44,800 bases of DNA, taken from NCBI RefSeq assembly GCF_000374445.1, contig NZ_KB894446.1:1-44800 (forward strand), read 5' to 3'. A program made the position numbers and the translations under genes. Source of the stretch: Actinokineospora enzanensis DSM 44649. Lineage in GTDB: Bacteria; Actinomycetota; Actinomycetes; Mycobacteriales; Pseudonocardiaceae. The notes under the pieces were generated by a model, which made no database searches, was not told where the DNA came from, and worked only from the letters and a program-made list of their open reading frames with translations. Within the stretch, counting starts at the first letter, position 1, and each line of letters opens with the position of its first letter. This document shows, one piece after another, positions 34,887 to 43,143 of the stretch.

Positions 34887-35558
34887 GTGTCCGGTTCCGA
34901 TCCACGGCGGCAGGTCCGGGTGTCGCTGAGCATGCTGTTGCGGATCCGCGAGGACGAGCGGTTCGTGCTCTTCCACTCCATCAACCGCCCCGGTCTGTAC
35001 GGTCCGCCCAGCGGCGTGGTCAAGTACTTCCCGCCCGCGGTGCCCGTGCTGGAAGAAGTCGGGTTCCGGCCGGAACGCACCGGCCCGAACACGCTGCAAT
35101 GGGCGGACCTGCGTGGTTTCCTGCCCGACCACGGCCTGCGCGACTTCCTGCGCTGGTTCGAATCCGGCGCCTACCGGGAGAGTTCGCGCGAGTGCCTGGT
35201 GCGCGAGTTCACCGAGGAGCTCGGCGAGGTGGGACTGCCGCACCTGGCCGCGGACATGGGCGAGCTGGACCACCGGCTGGTGCGGACGGTCTCGGAGGGA
35301 CCGCACGACGTGCCGGGCAAGCAGTACAAGCAGTTCCGCCGGTTCGAGGTGTACGACCTGCTCACCCCGAACACCGCGACGCTGCGCCTGGTGCGCGAGC
35401 TGGTCGCGGCCGGTGCCGACCAGGCCCGGCCGCTGGTGGTCAACGCGCACCCGGAGGACATCGCGCACGGTCGACACGGGAGGGTGCTGATCGCCCCGCA
35501 GACCGCGCTGCTGTTGGGGGACCGGCGCGTCCTGCCGGACGTGCCGCCGATGCGCTGA
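34887..35558 (+). CDS. NUDIX hydrolase of the SMODS-associated type
   Basis: A 223-residue protein. The NUDIX catalytic box is nearly canonical: Glu98, then R106-E107-F-T-E110-E111-L-G, giving the E-x7-REFTEELG core; only the leading Gly spacing is short. The N-terminal part VSLSMLLRIREDERFVLFHS with NRPGLYGPPSGVVKYFPP resembles NUDIX domains found beside SMODS-type nucleotide second-messenger synthases in bacterial conflict systems (a family recollection, not a search). It may clear or tune the nucleotide made by the cyclase-like protein encoded 12 bases downstream, or a linked nucleotide. GTG start. Confidence 0.85.
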   Translation: MSGSDPRRQVRVSLSMLLRIREDERFVLFHSINRPGLYGPPSGVVKYFPPAVPVLEEVGFRPERTGPNTLQWADLRGFLPDHGLRDFLRWFESGAYRESSRECLVREFTEELGEVGLPHLAADMGELDHRLVRTVSEGPHDVPGKQYKQFRRFEVYDLLTPNTATLRLVRELVAAGADQARPLVVNAHPEDIAHGRHGRVLIAPQTALLLGDRRVLPDVPPMR

Positions 35559-35570
35559 GGGGAGCGGGGC

Positions 35571-36689
35571 ATGGTGGACCTGGGGTCGCCGCGGCCGATC
35601 GGGGACGTGGCGTACGCGCCGCCGGAGGTCTCGGTGGTGCCGGACGCGCGGCCGGCCGCGGCCGGGCACGGCCTGGTGCGGGTGTGCTTCCGGCTGCGAT
35701 TGGACGGCGGCGCGCGCCGCGTCCGGTTCATCGCCTGTTACCTGCGGGTGGCGTTCGACGACCCGGCCGTGTGCGCGACCGAGCTGTGGGCGGGCACCGC
35801 GCCCGACCTCGGCGTGCCCACCTCGGTGTCCACCCTGCCCACCGGCGCGGTCGGCTGGCTGGTCGGCGACCCGGTGGGCACCGACCCGATCCCGGAGGAC
35901 TGCCTCGCGCACGCGGTGGTGCAGCTGCCCACGACAGCCACCACGCTGGCCGGGACGCTGCGCGCGGACGCCTCCGCGATCGTGCCCGCGCGGGTCGGAA
36001 ACCGCCGCGACCACGCCAGTTCGGTGCGCGCGCACCGGTTCGCGGTTCCCCTGCCCACCGGCTGGTCCGAGATCGTGCGGCCGATCTCGCTGACGGCGCC
36101 GGTGCCGACCAACGCGCGTCCCGCCGCGGTGCGGCTGTGCTACGCCGCCGACATCGAGAAGTTCCGCCGGTTCGAGGGCGCCGCCGCGCAGCGCGCGCAG
36201 ACCCGGTTCTTCGACGTGCTGGCCGCGGCCCGGCGACGCACCGGGGTGTCCGATCACGACGTGGAGCTGCAGCACGCGGGTGACGGGCAGTTCGCGGTGC
36301 TGCCCTCCGGGGTGGACGAGTCCACCGTGGTGCCCGCGTTCATCGAGGGATTGCGGTCGGCGCTGCGCGAGACCAACGCCGATCTCAACGAGCACGCCCG
36401 GCTGCGGCTGCGGGTCGCCCTGCACCGCGGCCACGTCGCGCCCGGCGACGGCGGCGCGTCCGGCGAGATCCCGGTCGCGGTGCACCGCCTGCTCGACAGC
36501 CGCGAGCTGCGCACGGCGCTGGCCGATGGCACCGACTCGGATCTCGCGCTGATCGTCCCGGACGTGCTCTACCAGGAGATCGTGCGTCACCGGTACGGCA
36601 ACCTGGACCCGGACGGGTTCACCGCGACGCAGGCGACCCTGCCCGACAAGGATTTCACCGCGCATGCCTGGATCCACCTGTCGCGCTGA
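35571..36689 (+). CDS. Protein with class III nucleotidyl cyclase-like domain
   Basis: A 372-residue soluble protein. Residues about 15-165 form an unassigned strand-rich N-terminal domain. Residues about 185-335 match the cyclase homology domain: first strand with metal Asp194 in CYAADIEKF, hairpin with second metal Asp238 in HAGDGQFAV, then RLRLRVALHRGHV (as RIGIHTGxV) and GEIPVAVHRLLDS (as the VNxAARL helix). Both metal-binding aspartates are present, so it may make a cyclic nucleotide; the base-selecting residues do not reveal which. It follows the NUDIX gene by 12 bases with GGGGAGCGGG before ATG. No transmembrane helices. Confidence 0.8.
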   Translation: MVDLGSPRPIGDVAYAPPEVSVVPDARPAAAGHGLVRVCFRLRLDGGARRVRFIACYLRVAFDDPAVCATELWAGTAPDLGVPTSVSTLPTGAVGWLVGDPVGTDPIPEDCLAHAVVQLPTTATTLAGTLRADASAIVPARVGNRRDHASSVRAHRFAVPLPTGWSEIVRPISLTAPVPTNARPAAVRLCYAADIEKFRRFEGAAAQRAQTRFFDVLAAARRRTGVSDHDVELQHAGDGQFAVLPSGVDESTVVPAFIEGLRSALRETNADLNEHARLRLRVALHRGHVAPGDGGASGEIPVAVHRLLDSRELRTALADGTDSDLALIVPDVLYQEIVRHRYGNLDPDGFTATQATLPDKDFTAHAWIHLSR

Positions 36690-36816
36690 TTCTTCTCGGT
36701 CTCCTCGGTCCTCAGTGGACGAAACACCCGCCGCACCCCAGTGTGCGGGGTACGAGCGGCGAATCACCCGCCGAGCCGGGAATTGACCAGTAACTGTCCT
36801 CAGGCGCCCGCCTGGT
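36690..36816. other. Convergent gap inside the cyclase locus
   Basis: A 127-base gap between converging genes. The dyad CGGCGAATCACCCGCCG near 36760 may be part of a terminator. Nothing else seen. Confidence 0.35.
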
Positions 36817-37440
36817 TCAGGCGCCACGGTCCGGGGTGGACCCTGCCACCACCGGGTACCACCCCGGCGTCCACAGCCAGGCCCGGTCACAGCAGTCCGG
36901 CGCGCCGCCGAGCACGTCCCCGCGCCGGGCGTGCGGCCCGACCCTGGGTCTGCCCGCCCACAGCGGCACCTCGCGGAACTCCTCCAGCCACCACGGACAG
37001 GTCGGCACCCGGTCGGACAGCAGCAGCGCCAGCGCGCTGTCCGGTGCCTCGTCCAGCGCGTCCCGCAGGTCGTGCTGGTCCAGCAGCCGCACCGCCTGGT
37101 CGACCGCGGGCCCGGCGCACCCGGCGTCGTCCAGCAGGCCGAAGTGCAGCACGACCCGCAGCCGCAGCCGGGGCCGCCCGACGGTGGTGTTGTGCAGGCC
37201 GAGGGTCACGTCCAAGGCCCGGGTGAACCGGTCGATGGACACCGCCACCAGGTCCGGCACGGCGATCGCGGCGACCGGGACGGCGGCCGCCGCCCACTCC
37301 CGCCACACCGGTCTGTCCAGCCCGGCGCGCAGCGCGGCCTCGTCGAGCACCTCTACGAGCGGGTCCCGAAGGTCCGTACCGGGGCCGTGCGCGGCCGCGG
37401 CAACGCAGAGCCGGGGCGGCGCTGCGCCGTTCGGTGCCAT
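36817..37440 (-). CDS. Degenerate cyclase-like paralogue
   Basis: A 207-residue protein. Residues 92-144 (RLRLRVVLHFGLLDDAGCAG and DQAVRLLDQHDLRDALDEAP) align clearly with residues 278-335 of the cyclase-like protein encoded opposite (RLRLRVALHRGHV, VHRLLDSRELRTAL). The first strand (PRLCVAAAAHG) lacks the metal Asp, and the hairpin has no GD. It cannot be a metal-dependent cyclase on its own. A role as regulatory partner, dimer inhibitor or nucleotide sink is inferred. The C-terminus is Trp/Pro-rich (CPWWLEEF, WLWTPGWYP). It follows the Crp gene on the same strand by 55 bases. Confidence 0.75.
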   Translation of the reverse strand: MAPNGAAPPRLCVAAAAHGPGTDLRDPLVEVLDEAALRAGLDRPVWREWAAAAVPVAAIAVPDLVAVSIDRFTRALDVTLGLHNTTVGRPRLRLRVVLHFGLLDDAGCAGPAVDQAVRLLDQHDLRDALDEAPDSALALLLSDRVPTCPWWLEEFREVPLWAGRPRVGPHARRGDVLGGAPDCCDRAWLWTPGWYPVVAGSTPDRGA

Positions 37441-37495
37441 CTACTGCGCCTTTCGTGTCGCCCAGGGTGTGATCGACACTCTCCGACACTTCGGC

Positions 37496-38215
37496 TCAGG
37501 GCACTACGCATGGCGGCGGATTCTCGCCCCACCCGGCGATGTGCCGCAGCCGCGCCATGTCCACGATGCGGATCCGGCGGTAGCTCTTGCTGATGGCGCC
37601 CTCCGACTCCAGGTCGTGCAGCGCCTTCTCCACGGTGCGGTTGGCCAGGCCCGCCATGTAGCCGAGCTCGTGCTGGGTGAGCGGGACACGCAGCTCCCAG
37701 TGGTCGCCGACGCGTTCGCCGTAGTGCGCGGCCACCTCGACCAGCAGCCTGCTCAGCTTCACCCGGCCGTCCTTGATGGTCGCGTCCACCCGCCGCCGGT
37801 TCGCCCACCGCAGCCGGGCGCTGATCATCCGGTTGACCTCCAGCGCCAGCTCCGGGTACTCCACCATGAGCTGGCGCAGCCGGGTCCGGTGCAGCGACCG
37901 CACCACGACCGGGGTGGAGGCCTGCACGGTGGCCGACCGCCGCGCCTCCGGGTCAAGCGCGCCCATCTCGCCGACCATCTCCCCGGCCAGCCGGATGCCG
38001 AGCAGGCTCTTGGTGCCCGAGGCCGTCTCCACGAACACCTTCACCGCCCCGTCCATGATCAGGTAGGCGATATCGCCCTCCTCGTCCTGGCGCAGCAGGT
38101 AGTGGTTCTTGTCGTAGCGGATCTCGGCGCCCGCCGCGAGCAGGGCCGCCCGGGTCTTCTCGCCGAGCCTGCCGAGCAGGCTGGTACCGGGCCACTCCGC
38201 TTCAGCGCTGGTCAC
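37496..38215 (-). CDS. Crp/Fnr-family regulator with cyclic-nucleotide-binding domain
   Basis: A 239-residue regulator. A beta-barrel cNMP domain (about 15-130) carries a phosphate-binding cassette GEMGALDPEARRSATV, in which Glu and the Arg-Ser-Ala triplet that contact the cyclic phosphate in CRP are kept. A long dimer helix (LEVNRMISARLRWANRRRVD) and winged helix-turn-helix follow (LTQHELGYMAGLANRTVEKALH, with the recognition helix RTVEKALHDL). GTG start with GGAGGAGC upstream. It sits in an operon with the degenerate cyclase and beside the active-like cyclase, so it could read the nucleotide made there. No Fe-S cysteines of Fnr type. Confidence 0.92.
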   Translation of the reverse strand: MTSAEAEWPGTSLLGRLGEKTRAALLAAGAEIRYDKNHYLLRQDEEGDIAYLIMDGAVKVFVETASGTKSLLGIRLAGEMVGEMGALDPEARRSATVQASTPVVVRSLHRTRLRQLMVEYPELALEVNRMISARLRWANRRRVDATIKDGRVKLSRLLVEVAAHYGERVGDHWELRVPLTQHELGYMAGLANRTVEKALHDLESEGAISKSYRRIRIVDMARLRHIAGWGENPPPCVVP

Positions 38216-38393
38216 ATCGCTCCTCCGCTAGGTCGGGCGAACGCGATTCAGCCTGCCGCCCGGGTGGGCACACGGATCGGCCCCCGGCGGCCGAATCACC
38301 CCGATGCCGACGGGATGCCCCGGATCAGACCACAACACCACCGCCACCCGGACCTACCGCGCGTAGTCCACTGGCCCCATCGGGCGATCCTGT

Positions 38394-39248
38394 TCACCGG
38401 GACTGCGGCAGCTTCCCGGTCTTCCCCCGGACCGACGGCGGGGGTACCACCGGCCCGATGTCCCCGTCCGGCGCGGTGTCCAGATCGATCACGACCGGCG
38501 CGTGGTCACTCGGCCCGGTCCCCTTCCGCGCCTTCCGGTCCACCCACGCCGCCGCGACCCGACCCGTCACCGGGGCGCCCGCGAGGACGAGGTCGATCCG
38601 CATGCCGAGATCCTGGTGGAACATCCCGGCCCGGTAGTCCCAGTAGCTGAACACCCGCTCACCGGGCCACCGCTCCCGCACGACGTCGTGCAGCCCCAGG
38701 TCGAACAGGCCCTGCAAGGCGGCCCGCTCACTTGGCGTGACATGCGTGTGGCCCACGAACGCGGCCGGGTCGAACACGTCGGCGTCGGTGGGCGCGATGT
38801 TGACGTCCCCGCAGACCATGACCTCGCCCGGCCCGGCCGCGACGGTGTCCCGCAGCGCGGCCAGCCAGTCCAGCTTGTACCGGTAGTGGTCGGAGTCCGG
38901 CTCCCGCCCGTTCGGCACGTACACGGAGTGCACCCGCACCCCACCGCAGGTGGCAGACACCGCCCGCGCCTCCTGGTGCGGGAACCCGGGCCCGCCCGGA
39001 ATCCCCCGCACGACGTCGTCGAGGCCCACCCGGGACAGGATCGCCACCCCGTTCCACTGCACCTCGCCATTGAGGGCCACCTCGTAGCCACGCCCGGCCA
39101 ACTCGTCCCCGAGCAGCTTCCCGAACGCCTCATCGGCCAGCTTGGTCTCCTGCAGACAAACCACATCGGGCGCCCGCTCGTCCAGCCACGGCAACAACCG
39201 GGGCAACCGCTGCTTCACGGAGTTCACGTTCCAGGTGACAACACGCAC
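38394..39248 (-). CDS. xthA: Exodeoxyribonuclease III
   Basis: A 284-residue endonuclease/exonuclease/phosphatase-fold enzyme that nicks DNA at abasic sites and trims 3' ends in base excision repair. Motifs: TWNVNSVKQRL at the N-terminus, LQETKL (metal Glu), YVPNGREPDS, GDVNIAPTDADV, SYWDYRAG and GPSDHAPVVIDL at the end. Start GTG 39248; TACCGT lies seven bases upstream (leaderless). The final about 25 residues are a Pro-rich extension. Its promoter interlocks with that of the divergent nitroreductase gene. Confidence 0.95.
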   Translation of the reverse strand: MRVVTWNVNSVKQRLPRLLPWLDERAPDVVCLQETKLADEAFGKLLGDELAGRGYEVALNGEVQWNGVAILSRVGLDDVVRGIPGGPGFPHQEARAVSATCGGVRVHSVYVPNGREPDSDHYRYKLDWLAALRDTVAAGPGEVMVCGDVNIAPTDADVFDPAAFVGHTHVTPSERAALQGLFDLGLHDVVRERWPGERVFSYWDYRAGMFHQDLGMRIDLVLAGAPVTGRVAAAWVDRKARKGTGPSDHAPVVIDLDTAPDGDIGPVVPPPSVRGKTGKLPQSR

Positions 39249-39284
39249 TCGCCCCACGGTAGCCCTGCCCAGTAACTTCGCCCC
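39249..39284. promoter_or_regulatory. Interlocked divergent leaderless promoters
   Basis: Two -10 elements face away: minus-strand TACCGT at 39256-39261 (seven bases before GTG 39248) and plus-strand TAACTT at 39273-39278 (six bases before ATG 39285). Only 36 bases separate the two start codons, so each -35 region overlaps the other gene's start point. Confidence 0.6.
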
Positions 39285-39884
39285 ATGGAGTTCTCCGAGG
39301 TAGTCCGCCGCAGGCGAATGGTGCGCCACTACACGGACCAGCCCCTGCCCCCGGGCGCCGTCGACCGGATCCTCGCCAACGCCCTGCGCGCCCCCTCCGC
39401 GGGCTTCTCCCAGGGCTGGTCCTTCCTGGCCCTGACCGACGCCACCGACCGCGCCCGCTTCTGGCCGTTCGTGCCGACCCGGGTGCAGGACACGCCGACC
39501 ATGCAGGACGCACCGCTGGTGGTGGTCCCGTTGGCGCACAAGAGGACTTACCTGGAGCGGTACGCGGAACCGGACAAGGGCTGGGAGGACCGCGCGGAAA
39601 GCCGCTGGCCCGCGCCGTACTGGTTCATCGACACCGGCATGGCCGCCCTGCTCATGCTCCTCACCGCCATCGACGAGGGCCTGGACGCCTGCCTGTTCGG
39701 CATCGCCCCCGAACACATCCCGGGCTTCCGCACCGAGTTCGCCATCCCCGACGACTACGCCCCCATCGGCGGCATCACGGTCGGCTACCGCTCCCCGGAC
39801 ATCCCGCCGATGGGCACCCGCTTCAAGGACCGCCGCCGCGATCCCGCCGACGTGATCCACCGGGGGCAGTGGGGCGACAAATAG
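39285..39884 (+). CDS. Nitroreductase-family protein
   Basis: A 199-residue FMN-dependent oxidoreductase-fold protein. The N-terminal FMN-binding motif RRRRMVRHYTDQPL, then LRAPSAGFSQGWSF and the C-terminal GGITVGYRSPD match the family. It probably reduces a nitro, quinone or flavin-like substrate with NAD(P)H; related domains also occur in coenzyme F420 metabolism. The exact role is open. TAACTT six bases before the ATG indicates a leaderless start. Confidence 0.9.
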   Translation: MEFSEVVRRRRMVRHYTDQPLPPGAVDRILANALRAPSAGFSQGWSFLALTDATDRARFWPFVPTRVQDTPTMQDAPLVVVPLAHKRTYLERYAEPDKGWEDRAESRWPAPYWFIDTGMAALLMLLTAIDEGLDACLFGIAPEHIPGFRTEFAIPDDYAPIGGITVGYRSPDIPPMGTRFKDRRRDPADVIHRGQWGDK

Positions 39885-39901
39885 CTCCGTACCCCTGGTG
39901 A

Positions 39902-41458
39902 TCAGTAGCGGAAGGTGGCGATCAGGTCGTTCACCCCACGCGCCGTCGCCGTGAGGGTGGCGGCCGAGCGTTGGGTGGCGGTGGCGCCGTCCGCGGTGGC
40001 GGCGGCGGAGGTGGAGATGCCCGCCAGGCTGTCCCGGATCTGGGTCGTGGTGTGGCTGACCTCGCTGACGCCCGAGGTGATCGCGGAGGTGGTGCGGGTC
40101 TGTTCGTCCACGGCCGACGAGATGTGCTGCTGGCCGTCGTTGATCTGGGTGATCACCGTGCGGATGCCGTCGATCGAGGTGACCGCCTCGTCGGTCATCG
40201 TCTGGATGACCCCGATCTTCTCCTTGACGTTCTCCGTCGCTCGCGCCGTCTCCTGGGCCAGGTCCTTCACCTCGCTGGCCACGACCGCGAACCCTCGCCC
40301 GGCGGCCCCCGCGCGAGCCGCCTCGATGGTGGCGTTGAGGGCGAGCAGGTTGGTCTGCTCGGCGATGCTGGTGATCGTCCGGACGATCTCGTCGATCTCC
40401 CGGCTCGCGGCGTGCAGCCGCTGGACGCCCGCGGTGGTGGTCTCGGCGGCGTGCGCGGCCTCGGCGGCGACGGACGTTGCGGCCGAACTGGCCTCGGACA
40501 CGCTGTGCACGGAGGCGCCGATCTGGCGGGAAGCGGCGGAGATCGTGGCGATGGTGTCGGTGACCACGCCAGCCGACTCGGCGACCTCGCCCGCCCGCGC
40601 CTGGGTGTCCGCGGCGGCCGAGCCCAGCCTGCCGGAGACCTCGTCCAGGTCGGCACCCTCGGCGAGCAGGGTCGCGGTGCCCTGGCCCATGGAGGTGAGC
40701 ACGCCGGACATGGACTCGGCGGTGGCGTTGATCGCGGCGGCCATGTCGCCGAGCTCGTCCCGGCGGTCCAGATGGACCCGGGTGGTCAGGTCGCGGGCGG
40801 CCATCGCCTGCAGGCCGCGGACCATGGCCAGCAGCGGCGCCCGGATGGCGCGGATGGTCCACAGCGCGATGCCGAGGAACGCCGCGGCCGCGATCAGTCC
40901 ACAGAGGATGATCAGGGTCAGGTTGTCGCCACCGATGCCGTCGGCGTCCGCGCGCTGTTGTTCCACGGCCGCGGACAGGTGGTCGTCGAGGGCGCCGAGA
41001 CGCTCCTCCAGCTGGTTGAACGCGGCCATGAAGTCGGCGATCTGGGCGCGTGCGGCGTCCGGGTCGGTGCCGACCAGCCTGGTGGCCTTGTCGACGTAGG
41101 CGAGCACCGCGGGCCGGGTGTCGGCGAACTCCGCCTGGATCGCGGCGGGCGCGCCCGCCGCGGCAGAGTCGAACTTGGCCACCATGGTCTGGGCGTGCTC
41201 GGCCGCCTCATCGAGGCCGAACGCCGCACGCTCGTCCGCGGTGCGCGCGCTGATCGCCGCCAGCACGTCACCACGGATGGCGTCGTGCATCATGTCGGCG
41301 TTCCACTGCTCGCTCATCGCCGCGCTGACCCGCGCGAGCCCACCGGTGGCGTCGGTCTGGGCACTGCTGGCGTACGCGGCGACCCCGCTCATGACGCCGA
41401 GCGCGACGACCCCGACACCGGCCAACATCAGCAGCCGAACCCGCGTGCTCAACGCCAT
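39902..41458 (-). CDS. Methyl-accepting chemotaxis protein-like receptor
   Basis: A 518-residue membrane receptor. First helix [20 protein letters not shown], a four-helix-bundle type extracytoplasmic domain (about 32-185), second helix [24 protein letters not shown], then a long signalling hairpin with the conserved tip [20 protein letters not shown] and [19 protein letters not shown]. Such proteins normally drive CheA; no che or flagellar gene is in the window, so here it may serve another signalling purpose. GGAGG precedes ATG 41458. Confidence 0.92.
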   Translation of the reverse strand: MALSTRVRLLMLAGVGVVALGVMSGVAAYASSAQTDATGGLARVSAAMSEQWNADMMHDAIRGDVLAAISARTADERAAFGLDEAAEHAQTMVAKFDSAAAGAPAAIQAEFADTRPAVLAYVDKATRLVGTDPDAARAQIADFMAAFNQLEERLGALDDHLSAAVEQQRADADGIGGDNLTLIILCGLIAAAAFLGIALWTIRAIRAPLLAMVRGLQAMAARDLTTRVHLDRRDELGDMAAAINATAESMSGVLTSMGQGTATLLAEGADLDEVSGRLGSAAADTQARAGEVAESAGVVTDTIATISAASRQIGASVHSVSEASSAATSVAAEAAHAAETTTAGVQRLHAASREIDEIVRTITSIAEQTNLLALNATIEAARAGAAGRGFAVVASEVKDLAQETARATENVKEKIGVIQTMTDEAVTSIDGIRTVITQINDGQQHISSAVDEQTRTTSAITSGVSEVSHTTTQIRDSLAGISTSAAATADGATATQRSAATLTATARGVNDLIATFRY

Positions 41459-41550
41459 CCGCCACCTCCTGGGACACCGCCCTTTACCGGGCACATTGGC
41501 ACCCCGGGCGGGAACCTGAGCGGCTTTGCCCACGCTCCCCCGGACGAGGG

Positions 41551-42456
41551 TCAGCCGATGGTGAGCACGACCTTGCCCCGCCCATGCCCGGCCTCGACGT
41601 CCCGGTGCGCGTCGGCCGCGCGTTCCAGCGGATATGTACTCCGGACGTGGAACCGCAACTCGCCTCGCGCGTAGAGGTCGGCAAGTTCGGCGAGCCGTTC
41701 GGCCGACCGCAGGTTGGGCGTGACCCGGATGCCAAGTTCGGGCGCTTTGTCGTGATCGACCAAGGTCAAGATCCGACCCCGGTCCTCAACCAGCGCCAGC
41801 GACACGGCCAACGCCTCCCCACCGACCGCGACGAGCGCCGCGTCCACACCGCCGGGCGCGAGCTCCCGCACCCTGTCCATCAGCCCGTCCCCGTACTCCA
41901 CCGGCGTCGCACCGAGTGAGCGCAGGTAGTCGTGGTTCTCCGCCCGCGCGGTACCGATCACCCTGGCACCCCACCGAGCCGCCAACTGCACGGCCATTGA
42001 CCCGACGCCCCCGGCCGCCGCATGCACGATCAGTGTGTCCCCCTCTCCGACCCCCAACTCCCGCAACGCGATATGCGCGGTCTGGGCACCGGCGGTGAAC
42101 CCACCCGCCACCTCCCACGGCATCCCGGCGGGCTTCGCGGTCACCTGGTCGGCGGGCACCACCACGTGCTCGGCATAGCAGCCGAGCCGCCCGAACCCGA
42201 GCACCTCGGGCAGCACCTCACCGACCCCGGCCCCGACCTGGTCCACCACCCCGGCGAACTCGTTCCCCGGCACCCGCGGAAACCCACCCACCACCCCCGG
42301 CGGCGTCCACCCCGACCGCACCGCCACATCAAACGGCTGCACCCCGGCCGCCTTGACCCGCACCCGAACCTCCCCCGGCCCAGCCACCGGCGTCGCCACC
42401 TCGACCACCCGCAGCACGTCCGGCCCACCGAACTCGAAGAACCCCGCCGCCTTCAT
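41551..42456 (-). CDS. NADP-dependent MDR oxidoreductase (quinone reductase-like)
   Basis: A 301-residue medium-chain dehydrogenase/reductase without structural zinc ligands. Start [15 protein letters not shown], the GroES-like domain with [10 protein letters not shown], cofactor fold [20 protein letters not shown] (Rossmann glycine motif) and tail [24 protein letters not shown] are typical of QOR-type enzymes. It probably reduces quinones or enones with NADPH. No obvious operon partner. Confidence 0.93.
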   Translation of the reverse strand: MKAAGFFEFGGPDVLRVVEVATPVAGPGEVRVRVKAAGVQPFDVAVRSGWTPPGVVGGFPRVPGNEFAGVVDQVGAGVGEVLPEVLGFGRLGCYAEHVVVPADQVTAKPAGMPWEVAGGFTAGAQTAHIALRELGVGEGDTLIVHAAAGGVGSMAVQLAARWGARVIGTARAENHDYLRSLGATPVEYGDGLMDRVRELAPGGVDAALVAVGGEALAVSLALVEDRGRILTLVDHDKAPELGIRVTPNLRSAERLAELADLYARGELRFHVRSTYPLERAADAHRDVEAGHGRGKVVLTIG

Positions 42457-42673
42457 CCACGCCCCAATGTCGTCGCAACCACTCGGGACCGAGTCTTAAA
42501 CCTCCACATTACTGGAGGTCAAGCGCGTTGGGGACACCGTTCACGTGTTCGTGCCCACTCGCCCGCCCCAACGAGCGAGAGCGCTCCCCCTTTCCACCCG
42601 GCCACCGCTCAGACCAGGCAGCCGTTCCCCACCGCCGTAGTCCGACACGTGCCCCAACCGGAAAGGCCGAGCG

Positions 42674-42937
42674 ATGCCCCGCCCGAACCCCAAGATCCCC
42701 TGCAGCCTGCACGCCGCCCGCGAACTGATCCGCGCCAACCGCCCCACCGCCAAAGCCCCCCGCCAACAGTGGATCGACTACTACACAACCTGCGCCAACA
42801 TCTTCCAACGTGTAGCCACCACCGACCCCCACCACCACCACGAAGCCCTCGGCGAAGCCGCCACCGCCCGGGAGTGGGGCACGAAACTGACCACCGGCAC
42901 CGAATCGGTGGACCCAGACCGGTACTACGCCCCCTGA
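42674..42937 (+). CDS. Small conserved protein, AMED_5909-like
   Basis: An 87-residue soluble protein: RELIRANRPTAKAPRQQWID, YYTTCANIFQRVATTDPHHH and a HHEALGEAATARE helix. The pattern RP-x-APxxxWxxYY...VAxxDxxHHHEAL recalls the AMED_5909 family found in Pseudonocardiaceae, often near XRE-type regulators; that assignment is from memory. GGAAAGG lies upstream of the ATG. Function unknown. It sits just outside the tRNA fragment that may mark an element end. Confidence 0.7.
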   Translation: MPRPNPKIPCSLHAARELIRANRPTAKAPRQQWIDYYTTCANIFQRVATTDPHHHHEALGEAATAREWGTKLTTGTESVDPDRYYAP

Positions 42938-42987
42938 TCCCTGAAACACACATGCTGCCTGGCCACGGACGTGACCAGGCAGCACGG

Positions 42988-43021
42988 TGGGCCGCCTGGG
43001 GCTCGAACCCAGAACCTACGG
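42988..43021 (-). other. Probable att site: 3' fragment of a tRNA gene (Lys-like)
   Basis: Read on the minus strand, the 34 bases contain the T arm (GGTTCTGGGTTCGAGCCCCAG) in two overlapping parts: the 3' side of an anticodon stem (CCGTAGG), a complete T arm with loop TTCGAGC, and the 3' acceptor strand GCGGCCCA. No D arm or anticodon follows upstream, so it is not a functional tRNA. The sequence resembles actinobacterial tRNA-Lys (TTT). Such fragments are left at the far end of elements integrated in tRNA genes; the whole gene should lie to the right, outside the window. Confidence 0.7.
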
Positions 43022-43143
43022 TTCGCGTGTCGACCCCTTTTGGTGTCTGCTGTAGACGGTCGACGCCTGGCTTCACCTGCACAGATGACGTGCTTAGTGC
43101 GCGTGGCGTAGTCGATAAGATGGCAGTCTCAACCGATGCCGTT

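Noticed and set aside
38216..38393. A CRP-type palindrome in front of the Crp-family gene
   Set aside because: I looked for TGTGA-N6-TCACA-like dyads and found none convincing.
36836..38650. A 604-codon plus-strand frame across the dead cyclase and Crp genes
   Set aside because: Shadow; the minus frames have recognisable domains and ribosome sites.
42988..43060. A complete tRNA gene at the tRNA-like segment
   Set aside because: Only the T arm and 3' acceptor strand are present; no D arm, anticodon loop or 5' acceptor is found upstream on the minus strand.
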